Shown here piece after piece: positions 8,555 through 16,675 of a stretch of DNA of 34,283 bases. Both the position numbers and the translations under genes were made by a program. The notes beneath the pieces are model-generated. The model ran no database searches. It was given only the letters and a program-made list of their open reading frames with translations, and was not told the DNA's origin. The stretch is from a virus, in IMG/VR virus record IMGVR_UViG_3300032116_000741, positions 1 to 34,283 of that record; one strand, written 5' to 3'. The stretch's first letter is position 1; every line of letters begins with the position of its first letter.

Positions 8555-9514
8555 TTAGTAGAATCTCATGAAAGGGCTACCAAATGTTGGACAGAAGGAT
8601 GGTGGGAAGAACGGTCCAAAGGATGGTGGGAAGAACGGTCCAAAGGATGGTGGGAAGAACGGGAATGATGGTCCAAAGGATGGTGGGAAGAACGGTCCAA
8701 AGGATGGTGGGAAGAACGGGAATGATGGTGGGAAGAATGGTGGGAAGAACGGGAATGATGGTGGGAAGAACGGTGGGAAGTAAGGTGGGAAGAATGGTGG
8801 GAAGAACGGGAATGATGGTGGGAAGAATGGTGGGAAGTAAGGTGGGAAGAATGGTGGGAAGAACGGGAATGATGGTGGGAAGAATGGTGGGAAGAATGGC
8901 GGGAAGAATGGAGAAACCGTAGTAACTGAAGAAGAACTTGCAGAGTATGCTCCATCTCCATTACCATTAATTGCTAAAACCTGATATGTCTGGCTTGTTC
9001 CACCAGTTTCTGAAATTGTAGTTGATGTTACATTGCCTACTGTATAAACTGGTCCGTCTGAAGACTTTACCTTGTATCCAGTTATAGTTTTTCCACCATT
9101 ATTTGATGGGGCAGTCCATGAGACTGTGTCTTGATTTGCTACTGTTGAAGTAGCAGAAATTCCTGTTGGAAGTCCTGGTACAGTTGTAATTAGTGTTGAT
9201 GCTGAAGCAGCGCTAGATAAAGATGTTCCAGCATTGTTTGTAGCAGTTACTGTAAATGTATAATTTGTGTTTGATGTAAGTCCAGCAATTGTTATTGGAG
9301 AAGAAGCACCTGTTGCTGTTTTACCATCACTAGCAGTTACTGTATAAGATGTTGCTGCAGGAGAATCTGCTGGCAAAGAAAATGAAACAACTGCTGCACC
9401 ATCATTAAATGATCTACTTGTACCTACATCTGATGCAGATACTCCAGTTGGTGCTTTAGGCTCTAAAAAGTCATTTGCTGCCTGAGATTTTCTTCCAGTT
9501 TTCTTTGTTGCCAT
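8555..9514 (-). CDS. Fibronectin type III protein with a C-terminal Phe/Pro repeat (virion adhesin or fibre)
   Basis: A 319-aa protein. A short basic N-terminus is followed by two FN3 domains, about 21-108 and 112-200, recognisable by the YTVTA, LTSNTNYTFTV and GYKVKSSDG strand patterns. Residues 201-308 are built almost only from FFPP, SFPFFPP and SFGPFFPP units. The protein ends with a short Cys/Met-containing tail. FN3 domains are common on phage tail surfaces. The Phe/Pro block is very unusual and its DNA is a near-perfect repeat prone to length change. A strong AAGGAG site precedes the ATG, with TATAAT at 9541-9546. It lies between the fibre genes and the oxygenase operon, so the poly-Pro block is a candidate oxygenase substrate. 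Confidence 0.8.
   Translation of the reverse strand: MATKKTGRKSQAANDFLEPKAPTGVSASDVGTSRSFNDGAAVVSFSLPADSPAATSYTVTASDGKTATGASSPITIAGLTSNTNYTFTVTATNNAGTSLSSAASASTLITTVPGLPTGISATSTVANQDTVSWTAPSNNGGKTITGYKVKSSDGPVYTVGNVTSTTISETGGTSQTYQVLAINGNGDGAYSASSSSVTTVSPFFPPFFPPFFPPSFPFFPPFFPPYFPPFFPPSFPFFPPFFPPYFPPFFPPSFPFFPPFFPPSFPFFPPSFGPFFPPSFGPSFPFFPPSFGPFFPPSFGPFFPPSFCPTFGSPFMRFY
8591..8914. repeat. Degenerate tandem repeat encoding the Phe/Pro block
   Basis: Plus-strand units of GTGGGAAGAA followed by variable short ends (TGG, CGG, CGGGAATGAT, CGGTCCAAAGGAT) tile this stretch. It encodes residues 201-308 of the FN3 protein. Higher-order copies of about 60 bp, such as those beginning GGGAATGATGGTGGGAAGAA, are visible. 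Confidence 0.9.
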
Positions 9515-9540
9515 TATCTTCTCCTTTTATATGACTATTT

Positions 9541-9546
9541 ATTATA
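9541..9546 (-). promoter_or_regulatory. -10 box TATAAT for the FN3 gene
   Basis: TATAAT on the minus strand, 26 nt before the ATG at 9514, with an AAGGAG site in between. It lies just after the end of the fibre readthrough extension. Confidence 0.4.
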
Positions 9547-9591
9547 GGCATATGATGTGTTAATTATAACACTATTTTTAATTAATATTAA

Positions 9592-10140
9592 TTAACAAAC
9601 TATACATTCTCCTCCGCTCATTATACCTCCGCATGGTAAGCAACATGATACGCTACATCCTTGCCAAGAACAGTCACAAGATGCAGCAACTGGAGTTGGT
9701 GAAGGTGCTGCTACAGGTGCTGGGACTGGTGTTGGAACTGGTGAAGGTGCAACTGGAGCAGGTGTAGGGGTTGGTGTAGGTGCAGGTGTTGGTACTGGTG
9801 TAGGTGCTACAGGTGTAGGTGCTACATAGACTGGCGAAGGTGCCACTGGCGCAGGTGCAGGTGTTGGTACTGGTGAAGGTGCCACTGGCGCAGGTGCGGG
9901 TGTTGGTGTTGGTGTTGGTGCAACTGGAGACGGTGCTACAGGTGCTGGTGCAACTGGAGACGGTGCTACAGGTGCTGGTGCAACTGGAGACGGTGCTACA
10001 GGTGCTGGTGTTGGTGCAGGTGTTGGTGCAGGTGGGAATGATGGTGGTGTTACTGGTGATGGTACAGGGGAAGGTGCAACTGGTGAAGGTGCAACTGGGC
10101 TAGGCGCTACAGGAGCGGGTGCGGGTGAAGGACTACCTAT
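9592..10140 (-). CDS. In-frame Pro-rich and 8-Cys extension of the upstream fibre, separated from it by a TGA codon
   Basis: This stretch is an open frame of 182 codons directly after the TGA (10141-10143) of the 784-aa fibre, in the same frame. It encodes SPSPAPAPVAPSPV-type repeats and ends in a 28-residue cluster with eight cysteines (CDCSWQGC, SCC, PCGG, GGEC, C-terminal C). It has no start codon with a ribosome site; the only candidate (GTG at 9885) is inside the repeat. The paralogue at 22776-24707 has the same domain order without a stop (GDISEGSSSPSPAP there, GDLSA-stop-IGSPSPAP here). It therefore looks like the C-terminus of a 967-aa readthrough product, or a freshly inactivated end. 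Coding character is certain; the route of expression is not. Confidence 0.7.
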   Translation of the reverse strand: MGSPSPAPAPVAPSPVAPSPVAPSPVPSPVTPPSFPPAPTPAPTPAPVAPSPVAPAPVAPSPVAPAPVAPSPVAPTPTPTPAPAPVAPSPVPTPAPAPVAPSPVYVAPTPVAPTPVPTPAPTPTPTPAPVAPSPVPTPVPAPVAAPSPTPVAASCDCSWQGCSVSCCLPCGGIMSGGECIVC

Positions 10141-12495
10141 TCAGGCAGATAGATCGCCGTAAACAACCCAAGTGTTTGATGCTCTCTTGAATAATGTAGC
10201 ACCAGACCATTGTGTTCTTAACTTAAGTCCAGGAGTTGCATTAACAGTTACTCCAGATGCACCTGCAATTGTAACTTGTCCAGTTCCAACCTGAAGAATA
10301 TCTAGGGAAGTTCCTACTGGGAACGCCACAGATGCGTCTGTTGGAATTGTTACTGTTGTTGCAGAAGAAGAGTTAACTTCAATTAATGAATCTCTTTCTG
10401 TTAGTGCACTTAATGTATAACTTACTGTTTTTGACACAATTGGAGTTCTTGATGGAACGCCTTCTTTTGTTTGTGTTCCATCTGTAAATACTATTCCAGA
10501 TGATGATACTGTTACTGTACCAGTAGCAGTTAAATTGGCTGCTGTTGCTGTACCAGTAAATGTTGGGTCTGCCTTTGGTGCCTTAAGACCTAGATCAGTT
10601 GTAAGACCTGAAATCTTAGACTGGGCAATTGCTGCTGTTGCATTAATGTCTGCGTCAACAATTGCTCCATCTGCAATTTTAGCAGATGTAACTGCTCCAT
10701 CGTCTATCTTTGCAGTTGTAATTGCTAGATCATTTACCTTAGCAGTAGTAACTGCAGAGTCGTTAATCTTGTCTGTAGTAACTGCAGAGTCAGTAATTTT
10801 TCCAGTTGTTACTGATAATGCATCTAGTTTAGCAGTTGTAATTGCTAAATCATGTACCTTATCAGTTGTTACTGCAGAATCATTAATCTTTCCAGTTGTA
10901 ACTGCTAAATTATTAATTTTATCAGTTGTAACTGAGCCATTTGCAATTTTATCTTCTGTAACTGCTCCGCCATTAATCTTTCCAGTTGTAACTGCAGAAT
11001 CGTTAATCTTGCCTGTAGTAACTGCTGAGTCTAATATCTTTGAAGTTGTAACTGCATCATTTGCAATAACTGCTTCTGAAACTGTAGAGTTAGGCAATGT
11101 TACGGTACCAGTAAATGTTGGATTTGCCAAAGGAGCAATAACTGATCCATCTACGGCAAGTTCTCCTGGAACAGTCTCTTCTAAACCATATCCTGGTTCT
11201 ACTGTAACTGTAGAGTTAAACGGAACATAATTTACATTTGATGTTCCAACTTCAATTGGTCCAGGTGATGATAATACAAATCCAAATCCCTTGTTATAGG
11301 TTCCATTCAAAACATAAACAAAGTCTCCAGTATCTAATTCTCCCTCTGGATTTCCATCTGCATCTTCTGCTCTTGTCCATGAGCCTGATGCTACTACATA
11401 AATACCGTTATCTGGTAGTGATGCTTGATTCTTTACAAGAACACGATCACCAACTGATAAAGAAACTCCATCGACTGTTTGTGTTCCGCTAAGAGTAATT
11501 GCTGCTGTTGTTGCTGCAACAACTGGTTGGTGGAAGTTAATTCCAGCAGCAACCTGATCTACGTATCTTTTGCTTGCAGCATGTCCGTTTAAAACTGGTG
11601 TTTGTGGAACAGTTACATAACCAGTAAATACTGCTCCGTCAGTTCTTGCCAATAGAGATGTGTCAGAGATTCCATGAACATCTGTTGTGTCTGAACTATG
11701 TGAAGATAATGCAGATGCTGCTGCATTTGTCGCTGCTGTTTCTGCATCTGATGCCTTACCGTCAGCATATATCTTTGTAGCCAATGCTGCTGTGTCTGCA
11801 ATACCGTGAACATCCAGGGTATCTGCTTCGTGATCTGCAATTGCATCAGTTGTGTATGATTCAAGATTTGATTCAAGTGTAGACAAATCAGAATGTACTG
11901 CTAAATCTGCTGTATTTGTAATTCCATGAATATTTTCTGTTTCTAGGTGGTGATCAGAAATAGCATTAGTTACATATGTTTGTGTTGCAAGATCTGCCGT
12001 ATTATTAATTCCGTGTACGCTTGTTGTTGAGTTTGTATGTGCATCTAAGTCAGCATCATAAACTAAATCTGCTGTATCAGAAATACCGTGAATATTTGTT
12101 GTGTCTGAATTATGAGTTGAAACTGCAGTATCTGCATAAGACTTTGTTGCTAAATCTGCAGTATTTGTAATTCCGTGAACATTTGTTGAGTCAGTTTCAT
12201 GTGTGGAGAGAGTAGACTGAACTGCACTAACATCACTTGCTACTGTAGCAAAAAATGCTGGATCGTCTCCAATTGCTGCAGCAAGTTCATTTAAAGTATC
12301 TAATAATCCTGGAGCGCCGTCAACAAGTGTGGCTCCATCAACGAAGTAGTTTAGGTCTGACCAGTGATCAACACCATTACCTATCTTAAACTTGATTGTA
12401 TCGGACTCAAAGCCGATTTCGCCTGCTGCTAAAATTGGATCTGCAGAAGTCCATTGTGCTGCTGTTCCTCTGCGCTGTTGCATTCTTGTTGCCAT
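10141..12495 (-). CDS. Phage tail fibre with Mtd-like N-terminus and long repeats; ends at a possibly leaky TGA
   Basis: A 784-aa fibre. The N-terminus (RMQQRRGTAAQW ... GEIGFESDT ... KIGNGVDHWSDL) matches the major-tropism-determinant N-terminal domain common on phage fibres. Six VHGI-type units follow (about 100-275), then a fibre domain with VDGVSLSVGDRVLVKNQ and NGIYVV, then about fourteen 10-residue AVTTGKINDS-type units (about 470-620), a probable beta-helix shaft. The last 95 residues (to WVVYGDLSA) are a small beta domain shared with the 643-aa fibre. ATG follows AAGGAG; TATAAT lies at 12538-12543. The product probably binds the host surface. Its natural C-terminus may continue past the TGA (see 9592-10140). 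Confidence 0.85.
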   Translation of the reverse strand: MATRMQQRRGTAAQWTSADPILAAGEIGFESDTIKFKIGNGVDHWSDLNYFVDGATLVDGAPGLLDTLNELAAAIGDDPAFFATVASDVSAVQSTLSTHETDSTNVHGITNTADLATKSYADTAVSTHNSDTTNIHGISDTADLVYDADLDAHTNSTTSVHGINNTADLATQTYVTNAISDHHLETENIHGITNTADLAVHSDLSTLESNLESYTTDAIADHEADTLDVHGIADTAALATKIYADGKASDAETAATNAAASALSSHSSDTTDVHGISDTSLLARTDGAVFTGYVTVPQTPVLNGHAASKRYVDQVAAGINFHQPVVAATTAAITLSGTQTVDGVSLSVGDRVLVKNQASLPDNGIYVVASGSWTRAEDADGNPEGELDTGDFVYVLNGTYNKGFGFVLSSPGPIEVGTSNVNYVPFNSTVTVEPGYGLEETVPGELAVDGSVIAPLANPTFTGTVTLPNSTVSEAVIANDAVTTSKILDSAVTTGKINDSAVTTGKINGGAVTEDKIANGSVTTDKINNLAVTTGKINDSAVTTDKVHDLAITTAKLDALSVTTGKITDSAVTTDKINDSAVTTAKVNDLAITTAKIDDGAVTSAKIADGAIVDADINATAAIAQSKISGLTTDLGLKAPKADPTFTGTATAANLTATGTVTVSSSGIVFTDGTQTKEGVPSRTPIVSKTVSYTLSALTERDSLIEVNSSSATTVTIPTDASVAFPVGTSLDILQVGTGQVTIAGASGVTVNATPGLKLRTQWSGATLFKRASNTWVVYGDLSA

Positions 12496-12537
12496 GTTTT
12501 TTCTCTCCTTATGGTATTTCTACCGTTTTATAAATGT

Positions 12538-12543
12538 ATTATA
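12538..12543 (-). promoter_or_regulatory. -10 box TATAAT for the 784-aa fibre
   Basis: TATAAT on the minus strand in the gap between the 150-aa protein and this fibre, about 42 nt before the ATG. Confidence 0.35.
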
Positions 12544-12553
12544 ACATCAATTT

Positions 12554-13006
12554 TTAATTGAAATTATCTGTAGCAACTCCACCATCCCAAGTTTCTGACC
12601 AACTTGAGGTGTTGTATGAGCCACCTTCTATAACTACACCTGGATCACTATATGTACCGCCAGAAACGAACATGGTAACAATTAAACCATTTCCGTCAAT
12701 AGATGTATCGTGTATGTGATCTTGAAGTGTTTCAGCATCTTCAAGGGTAGCAATAGCCAACCAAGAAGAATTATAATATACATGTACTCTTTCTGTTAAT
12801 GTATCAAACCATAAATCACCATTTTCTGGTGAAGAGGGAGGGGTAGAATCAACTGGTATTCCACCAGCCATAGCATCTACATATGCCTTGGTAGCAGCAT
12901 GTGTGCTTAGTGTAGGTTCTCCTACAACTACAGATCCTCCAAAACTACCGCCGTTAGCGACGACTAGTCCATTCTTGACCTTAAAATCTTTATCTACTGT
13001 TGCCAA
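12554..13006 (-). CDS. Small fibre or tail accessory protein
   Basis: A 150-aa protein. Its N-terminus MATVDKDFKVKNGLVV is nearly the same as that of the 627-aa fibre just upstream, so both probably dock to the same tail partner. It then has ATKAYVDAMAGG, a heptad-like fibre motif also present in the 784-aa fibre as ASKRYVDQVAAG, and NGDLWFDTLTERVHVYYNSSW, typical of phage fibre needle domains. The C-terminus is Ser/Gly/Trp-rich. The start is TTG at 13006 with GGGAG upstream; it aligns exactly with the paralogue start. Confidence 0.7.
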   Translation of the reverse strand: MATVDKDFKVKNGLVVANGGSFGGSVVVGEPTLSTHAATKAYVDAMAGGIPVDSTPPSSPENGDLWFDTLTERVHVYYNSSWLAIATLEDAETLQDHIHDTSIDGNGLIVTMFVSGGTYSDPGVVIEGGSYNTSSWSETWDGGVATDNFN

Positions 13007-13035
13007 GATCTACCACTCCCTCTTTTATTTATTTA

Positions 13036-14919
13036 TTATGCTAAAAGTGTTCCTACAACAAGAACATCTGAGTTATTGTTGTTGGTTGCAACACGAAGAC
13101 GAACATTTGATCCATCGATATCTGCAGAAACAGATCCTAATGAGCCATTTGTTCCAACCATTGCATATTCTGTAATTGCTACATTGTTTGATGAGTCAAG
13201 TGTTAAGATAACCTTTGAAACATCTGTATGTGAACCATTAGCAATCTTCACAAGGAATTCTGCAGAACGGTATGAAGCGTGTGCCCATGCGTATGCAGTA
13301 TGTGTGCTTGCTGTTGGTACATTATGTGATGCTGCTACCTGCTTTGCAACAGAAGCAATGTCTACTGCTGGGAAGTCAGGTGTGACTGCCTCAAGAGCAG
13401 ATACTGCACGAGCATCTGTGAAGTATAGATTTGCTCCTGGACCAGTTCCTTCTACAAGATCATTTGTAGTTGAATCTGCAACACCATTTTCTGCGGTAAT
13501 TGTAAGACCATTCTCATCACCTGTGATAACAATATTAGTCTTTGTTGCACCTGTGATAAGTGCTGCTGCATCTGTCTTAGCACGAGAGGTTGTGTAGTAT
13601 TGGTTTGTACCCTCTTCAATGTCAGATGTTGTAAGAGCATTAATCGCATTGTTAATTGCATCATTGCGATCTTCAACTTCATCAGAAATCTTTCCATCTG
13701 TGTAAAGATTTGCATTTTGTTCTGCAGTAAGGGCTACACCATTGGCATATCCTTCGTAAGCAGATGTAATTGCAATTTCACGAGCATCTGTATGTGCAAT
13801 TGCTGCATCTTGTGCATCTTGTGCAACACCATCTGCATACAACTTTGTAGCAGTAACATTTGTATCAATTTCAAATGTTGTGCCATCAAGTGTTAAACCA
13901 TTTCCTGCAAGGTATGTACCCTGACCTGAGAACTGTGTCCATGATTGTCCAGAAAAACCACTTAGATAGTGATTAGCCTGTACCCATGCTGTAGAACCAT
14001 AATTGGTTCCTTCCATTACGAATACTGCTGCACCAACTAGTTCAGCAAATGCGTCTGCATCTTCTGGACGAGTAAGTGTCCAGTTTCCGCCTGTGCTATT
14101 GAAAACATAGATACCAGCATCTGATGACTGAGTAACAAGAACTCTGTATCCGCTATCTGCATCTCCTAGTGGGTCATGTCCATCAATAATTAACTGTGAT
14201 GCTCCGCTACCAGATAGTACTGGAATCGCTGCATCGTATAGAAGATGAACTGCTTGCTTCCAGTTTAGACCAGATGAAAGTCCATCTGCATATGCTTTAG
14301 CATTATTTTCTGCTGTTGTGGCTGCTGCATCTGCATAGTTATTTGAACGAGTTACTTCTGCAGCAATCTCGTCATCTGTGTAATCCTTTGCATTCTGTTC
14401 TGCTGCATTTGCTTTTGTTGTAGCATCTGATGCTGCATCTGCAATTGCATCATTCTTAGCAAGAAGAATTGCTGCATCACGAGCAGTTACTTCATCTTGA
14501 ATTTCTCCATCTGTGTACTGCTGTGCTGCAAGAATTGCGTCTGCCTCTGCATCTGCTGCTGCACCAATTGTGTCCCACAAACCAGTGTTTGCAGTTACTG
14601 CTCTTGCATCTGTAAAATATTTATTTGATGCACCTTCTGAAAGATCATCTGTATCATGGTTTGAAATATCTGATACTTGACCAGTTACATCACCAACAAG
14701 ATCTGCTGTTACTTCACCAGCAGCAAAGTTGCCATTAGCATCACGCTTTACAACTGCATTTGGTGTGTTTATTGAGGTGGCTGTTCCACCAATAAGACCA
14801 ATAATATAGTTTTGGTCGTCTACTTTCTTTGTAAGAATATCTTGACCGTCGATGGTACCTGTTGTGCCTTCAACAATAAGACCATTCTTTACCTTAAAGT
14901 CTTTTGTTACTGTTGCCAT
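13036..14919 (-). CDS. Phage tail fibre, 627 aa
   Basis: The N-terminus MATVTKDFKVKNGLIV is shared with the 150-aa protein. An Ala/Asp/Glu-rich region (about 110-210) with repeated YTDGEI and YADG units suggests a trimeric coiled shaft. It is followed by a fibre domain with GLNWKQAVHLLYDAA, GIYVFNSTGGNWTLTRPEDAD and VFVMEGTNYG, the pattern of T4-like and cyanophage fibres. The last 75 residues (VKIANG ... LTLDSSNNVAITEYAMVG ... RLRVATNNN) form a beta domain also found in the 148-aa protein next door. ATG follows AAGGAG. No catalytic residues are evident. Confidence 0.8.
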   Translation of the reverse strand: MATVTKDFKVKNGLIVEGTTGTIDGQDILTKKVDDQNYIIGLIGGTATSINTPNAVVKRDANGNFAAGEVTADLVGDVTGQVSDISNHDTDDLSEGASNKYFTDARAVTANTGLWDTIGAAADAEADAILAAQQYTDGEIQDEVTARDAAILLAKNDAIADAASDATTKANAAEQNAKDYTDDEIAAEVTRSNNYADAAATTAENNAKAYADGLSSGLNWKQAVHLLYDAAIPVLSGSGASQLIIDGHDPLGDADSGYRVLVTQSSDAGIYVFNSTGGNWTLTRPEDADAFAELVGAAVFVMEGTNYGSTAWVQANHYLSGFSGQSWTQFSGQGTYLAGNGLTLDGTTFEIDTNVTATKLYADGVAQDAQDAAIAHTDAREIAITSAYEGYANGVALTAEQNANLYTDGKISDEVEDRNDAINNAINALTTSDIEEGTNQYYTTSRAKTDAAALITGATKTNIVITGDENGLTITAENGVADSTTNDLVEGTGPGANLYFTDARAVSALEAVTPDFPAVDIASVAKQVAASHNVPTASTHTAYAWAHASYRSAEFLVKIANGSHTDVSKVILTLDSSNNVAITEYAMVGTNGSLGSVSADIDGSNVRLRVATNNNNSDVLVVGTLLA

Positions 14920-14934
14920 TTTTTATCTCCTTAT

Positions 14935-15381
14935 TTATGCCTTAAGTCCAATTCGTGCATAACGAACTGTGACTGGCTTAATTGCAGGGTCTGGAGTAAC
15001 AGTTAACGAAACTGTATTTCCTACCCTAGAGACGCTAATGGTGCCAATATTCCCATCATTGTCTATCGTGCCATACTCAGAGACATTTACATTTGTACCG
15101 TCTACCAAGATGGTCAACTCTGTTGCATAAAATTTATTATCTCCTGCTGTTGTCTTAGCAATGGAAACAATATACTTAACCATTCGCCACTCTGTGGCAT
15201 CAAAATTATCAATCACTGTGGCATTCTCAATACCAGTAATTGTATTTTCATTATTACCCATTGTTCCGAGATCTGTGGAACGGGCTGAGGTTGAATCAAT
15301 TAAATCTTCGTAATCCTGTTGTGAAGGACGATCACCAGTTTGAAACTTGGTTTTTAGTGTTGGGACTGAGATTTTTGCCAT
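14935..15381 (-). CDS. Tail fibre accessory protein sharing the terminal beta domain
   Basis: A 148-aa protein. The N-terminal segment KFQTGDRPSQQDYEDLIDS is a common opening of cyanophage-type tail proteins. The C-terminal 85 residues (VKYIVSIAKTT ... TELTILVDGTNVNVSEYGTI ... VSLTVTPD) are clearly related to the C-terminus of the 627-aa fibre. It is probably a structural protein of the fibre network. The start is 6 nt below a TATAAT box (15388-15393), consistent with a leaderless transcript. Confidence 0.65.
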   Translation of the reverse strand: MAKISVPTLKTKFQTGDRPSQQDYEDLIDSTSARSTDLGTMGNNENTITGIENATVIDNFDATEWRMVKYIVSIAKTTAGDNKFYATELTILVDGTNVNVSEYGTIDNDGNIGTISVSRVGNTVSLTVTPDPAIKPVTVRYARIGLKA

Positions 15382-15387
15382 GACCTT

Positions 15388-15393
15388 ATTATA
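15388..15393 (-). promoter_or_regulatory. -10 box TATAAT, leaderless spacing
   Basis: TATAAT on the minus strand, six bases before the ATG at 15381. It may start the transcript for the 148-aa, 627-aa and downstream fibre genes. Confidence 0.45.
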
Positions 15394-15410
15394 ACTCCTT
15401 TTTTATATTT

Positions 15411-15632
15411 TTAGAGAATCCAGTTACTAAAGCCAATCACTTGTAGCGGAATTGGGGGTGGATTAGAAGCACTGTATCCTTCAATTTGTATAGATTTGAA
15501 TCTTACCCTAAATGGTAAGTCGTGCTTTATTGTTACTGTTGGAGCAATTAAGTTTATTTGTTTTACAGAGTAGTCAATTGGTTTTATATATTTTGTTTTA
15601 TGTTGCAGGTTTGATAGTGTTGCTCTTGCCAT
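15411..15632 (-). CDS. Small hypothetical tail-region protein
   Basis: A 73-aa basic and hydrophobic protein. No domain is recognised. Predicted strands (VTIKHDLPFRVRFKSIQIEGY) fit a small beta structure. Its ATG overlaps the stop of the upstream gene as TAATG, so the two are translationally coupled. Position within the tail block suggests a structural or assembly part. Confidence 0.6.
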   Translation of the reverse strand: MARATLSNLQHKTKYIKPIDYSVKQINLIAPTVTIKHDLPFRVRFKSIQIEGYSASNPPPIPLQVIGFSNWIL

Positions 15633-16036
15633 TAATCTGTTACATCTTCAAGAATCTTCATGCTACCCTGAGCAACTGTCCATACTCTTGTAGCATCTGA
15701 TAACTGAATATCAAAGATGTCTCCAGTTTGTAAAATAAAAGATTCTGAAGAAGTTAACCAAACTGTAAATTCTCCTACAAGATCATCTGCATCTGCTGCT
15801 GGATATAAATCCATAATTAGCGTGGCATCATCTGTGATAATTCCAAGATCTGCTGTATTGTTTGGACGCTTAATTTTCATATTAATATTCCAATCTGGAA
15901 TAATTAATGGGTCCCCCGCATCATCTACTACATAAACCTTAAAACCAGATGTGTCTCCACGAACTACAGTCCAAATAACTGTTGGTGGTTTTTCACCTAT
16001 ATCATACGAAGAAGCGGATCCACGATAAGTTGCCAT
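15632..16036 (-). CDS. Tail protein of the W-x-VVRGDT family (paralogue 1)
   Basis: A 134-aa beta-rich protein. The segment VIWTVVRGDTSGFKVYVVDD near residues 20-39 matches LQWRVVRGDTATLKIEFF in the 132-aa protein (27825-28223) and, more weakly, YYRGDSHEFNVYP in the 117-aa protein (25874-26227). This RGDT strand is typical of small phage baseplate or upper-tail domains, as far as I recognise. The start is 6 nt below TATAAT (16043-16048). It is coupled to the 73-aa gene. Confidence 0.65.
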   Translation of the reverse strand: MATYRGSASSYDIGEKPPTVIWTVVRGDTSGFKVYVVDDAGDPLIIPDWNINMKIKRPNNTADLGIITDDATLIMDLYPAADADDLVGEFTVWLTSSESFILQTGDIFDIQLSDATRVWTVAQGSMKILEDVTD

Positions 16037-16042
16037 ATGTTG

Positions 16043-16048
16043 ATTATA
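16043..16048 (-). promoter_or_regulatory. -10 box TATAAT, leaderless spacing
   Basis: TATAAT on the minus strand, six bases before the ATG at 16036, in the 17-nt gap after the 182-aa gene. Confidence 0.45.
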
Positions 16049-16053
16049 TCATA

Positions 16054-16602
16054 TTAAGACAATCCGTCTTTTAATGCTCCCCATGTTCCATTACCTTTTG
16101 CCTGAACTACAATAACCCCATTACTTCCAGAGTGTGCCACTACTCCGACTGCTATTGCATTTCCTGTTACTGGTCTCGTTCCAGTAATCCATCCACTTGA
16201 ACTAACATAAATGGCAGATCCATTTTCAAAAGTACCGTCTGATAAATTAATGTTTTCCATAACACCAGCAACCACCGCTATTCCATCTTCTCCAGCATCG
16301 ATGTCTGTTTTAATTAATCCAAGTATTGGTGAATCTGTATCTGTGGTTGCTATCTCTACATAAACTTTTGGATTTCCATTAACTGTAATTGAGCCAGTGC
16401 CTATTACTGGGGTTCCTGCAACTAAACTTGACGCTGTATTATTTCTAACTGCTATCTGAAATTGTGACAATCCTAATGGTGGCAAAACAACTAAAAGTCT
16501 TTCAACTAAAGATTCAATATCTCCATGAACATCTACTGGATCTGTTGATAAGGGGTATGGGAGATTAAAAACACCGTCATTTGTATTATTTATTGTTGCC
16601 AT
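16054..16602 (-). CDS. Phage structural protein, fibre- or capsid-decoration-like
   Basis: A 182-aa beta-rich protein. The pattern AVRNNTASSLVAGTPVIGTGS, then SPILGLIKTDI, GIAVVAGVMENIN, GSAIYVSSSGWITGTRP and IAVGVVAHSG, matches a domain frequent in cyanophage structural proteins, in which a GTPV strand is followed by lipoyl-like hairpins. The N-terminal 50 residues resemble other fibre openings (DVHGDIESLVERL). It is the first gene of the leftward fibre block, reading away from the lysin gene. Its start lies 9 nt below TGGTATAAT. Confidence 0.7.
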   Translation of the reverse strand: MATINNTNDGVFNLPYPLSTDPVDVHGDIESLVERLLVVLPPLGLSQFQIAVRNNTASSLVAGTPVIGTGSITVNGNPKVYVEIATTDTDSPILGLIKTDIDAGEDGIAVVAGVMENINLSDGTFENGSAIYVSSSGWITGTRPVTGNAIAVGVVAHSGSNGVIVVQAKGNGTWGALKDGLS

Positions 16603-16611
16603 GATACTATT

Positions 16612-16620
16612 ATTATACCA
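16612..16620 (-). promoter_or_regulatory. Extended -10 TGGTATAAT of the leftward fibre block
   Basis: TGGTATAAT on the minus strand, 9 nt before the ATG at 16602. A TTGTCA (16633-16638 on the minus strand) could be a short-spaced -35 (15 bp) and would overlap the -35 of the divergent lysin promoter, so the two promoters may compete. Confidence 0.5.
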
Positions 16621-16631
16621 TTTTTATAAAG

Positions 16632-16661
16632 TTGACAAACAAAAATAACATATGTTATACT
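16632..16661 (+). promoter_or_regulatory. Strong sigma70-type promoter for the lysin gene
   Basis: TTGACA at 16632-16637, an 18-bp spacer, and TATACT at 16656-16661. This is the best consensus promoter in the late region. Confidence 0.75.
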
Positions 16662-16675
16662 TGGAAGTAATATAG

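Noticed and set aside
8568-8922. Plus-strand frames of Gly/Lys or Gly/Arg/Met repeats
   Set aside because: They are antisense shadows of the Phe/Pro repeat and lack ribosome sites.
9592-9885. A separate 97-aa Pro/Cys gene starting at GTG 9885
   Set aside because: The GTG is one valine codon in the middle of the repeat, with no ribosome site. The frame is continuous upstream to the TGA of the fibre, so I treat it as an extension.
10141-10143. TGA recoded genome-wide as an amino acid (for example Trp)
   Set aside because: Other clear genes end in TGA with coupled starts (2547, 3975, 4871, 18145, 21691, 24697), so TGA is a normal stop here.
10535-11230. 231-aa plus-strand open frame
   Set aside because: Antisense to the AVTTGKINDS repeat of the fibre; the periodic sequence keeps the opposite strand open.
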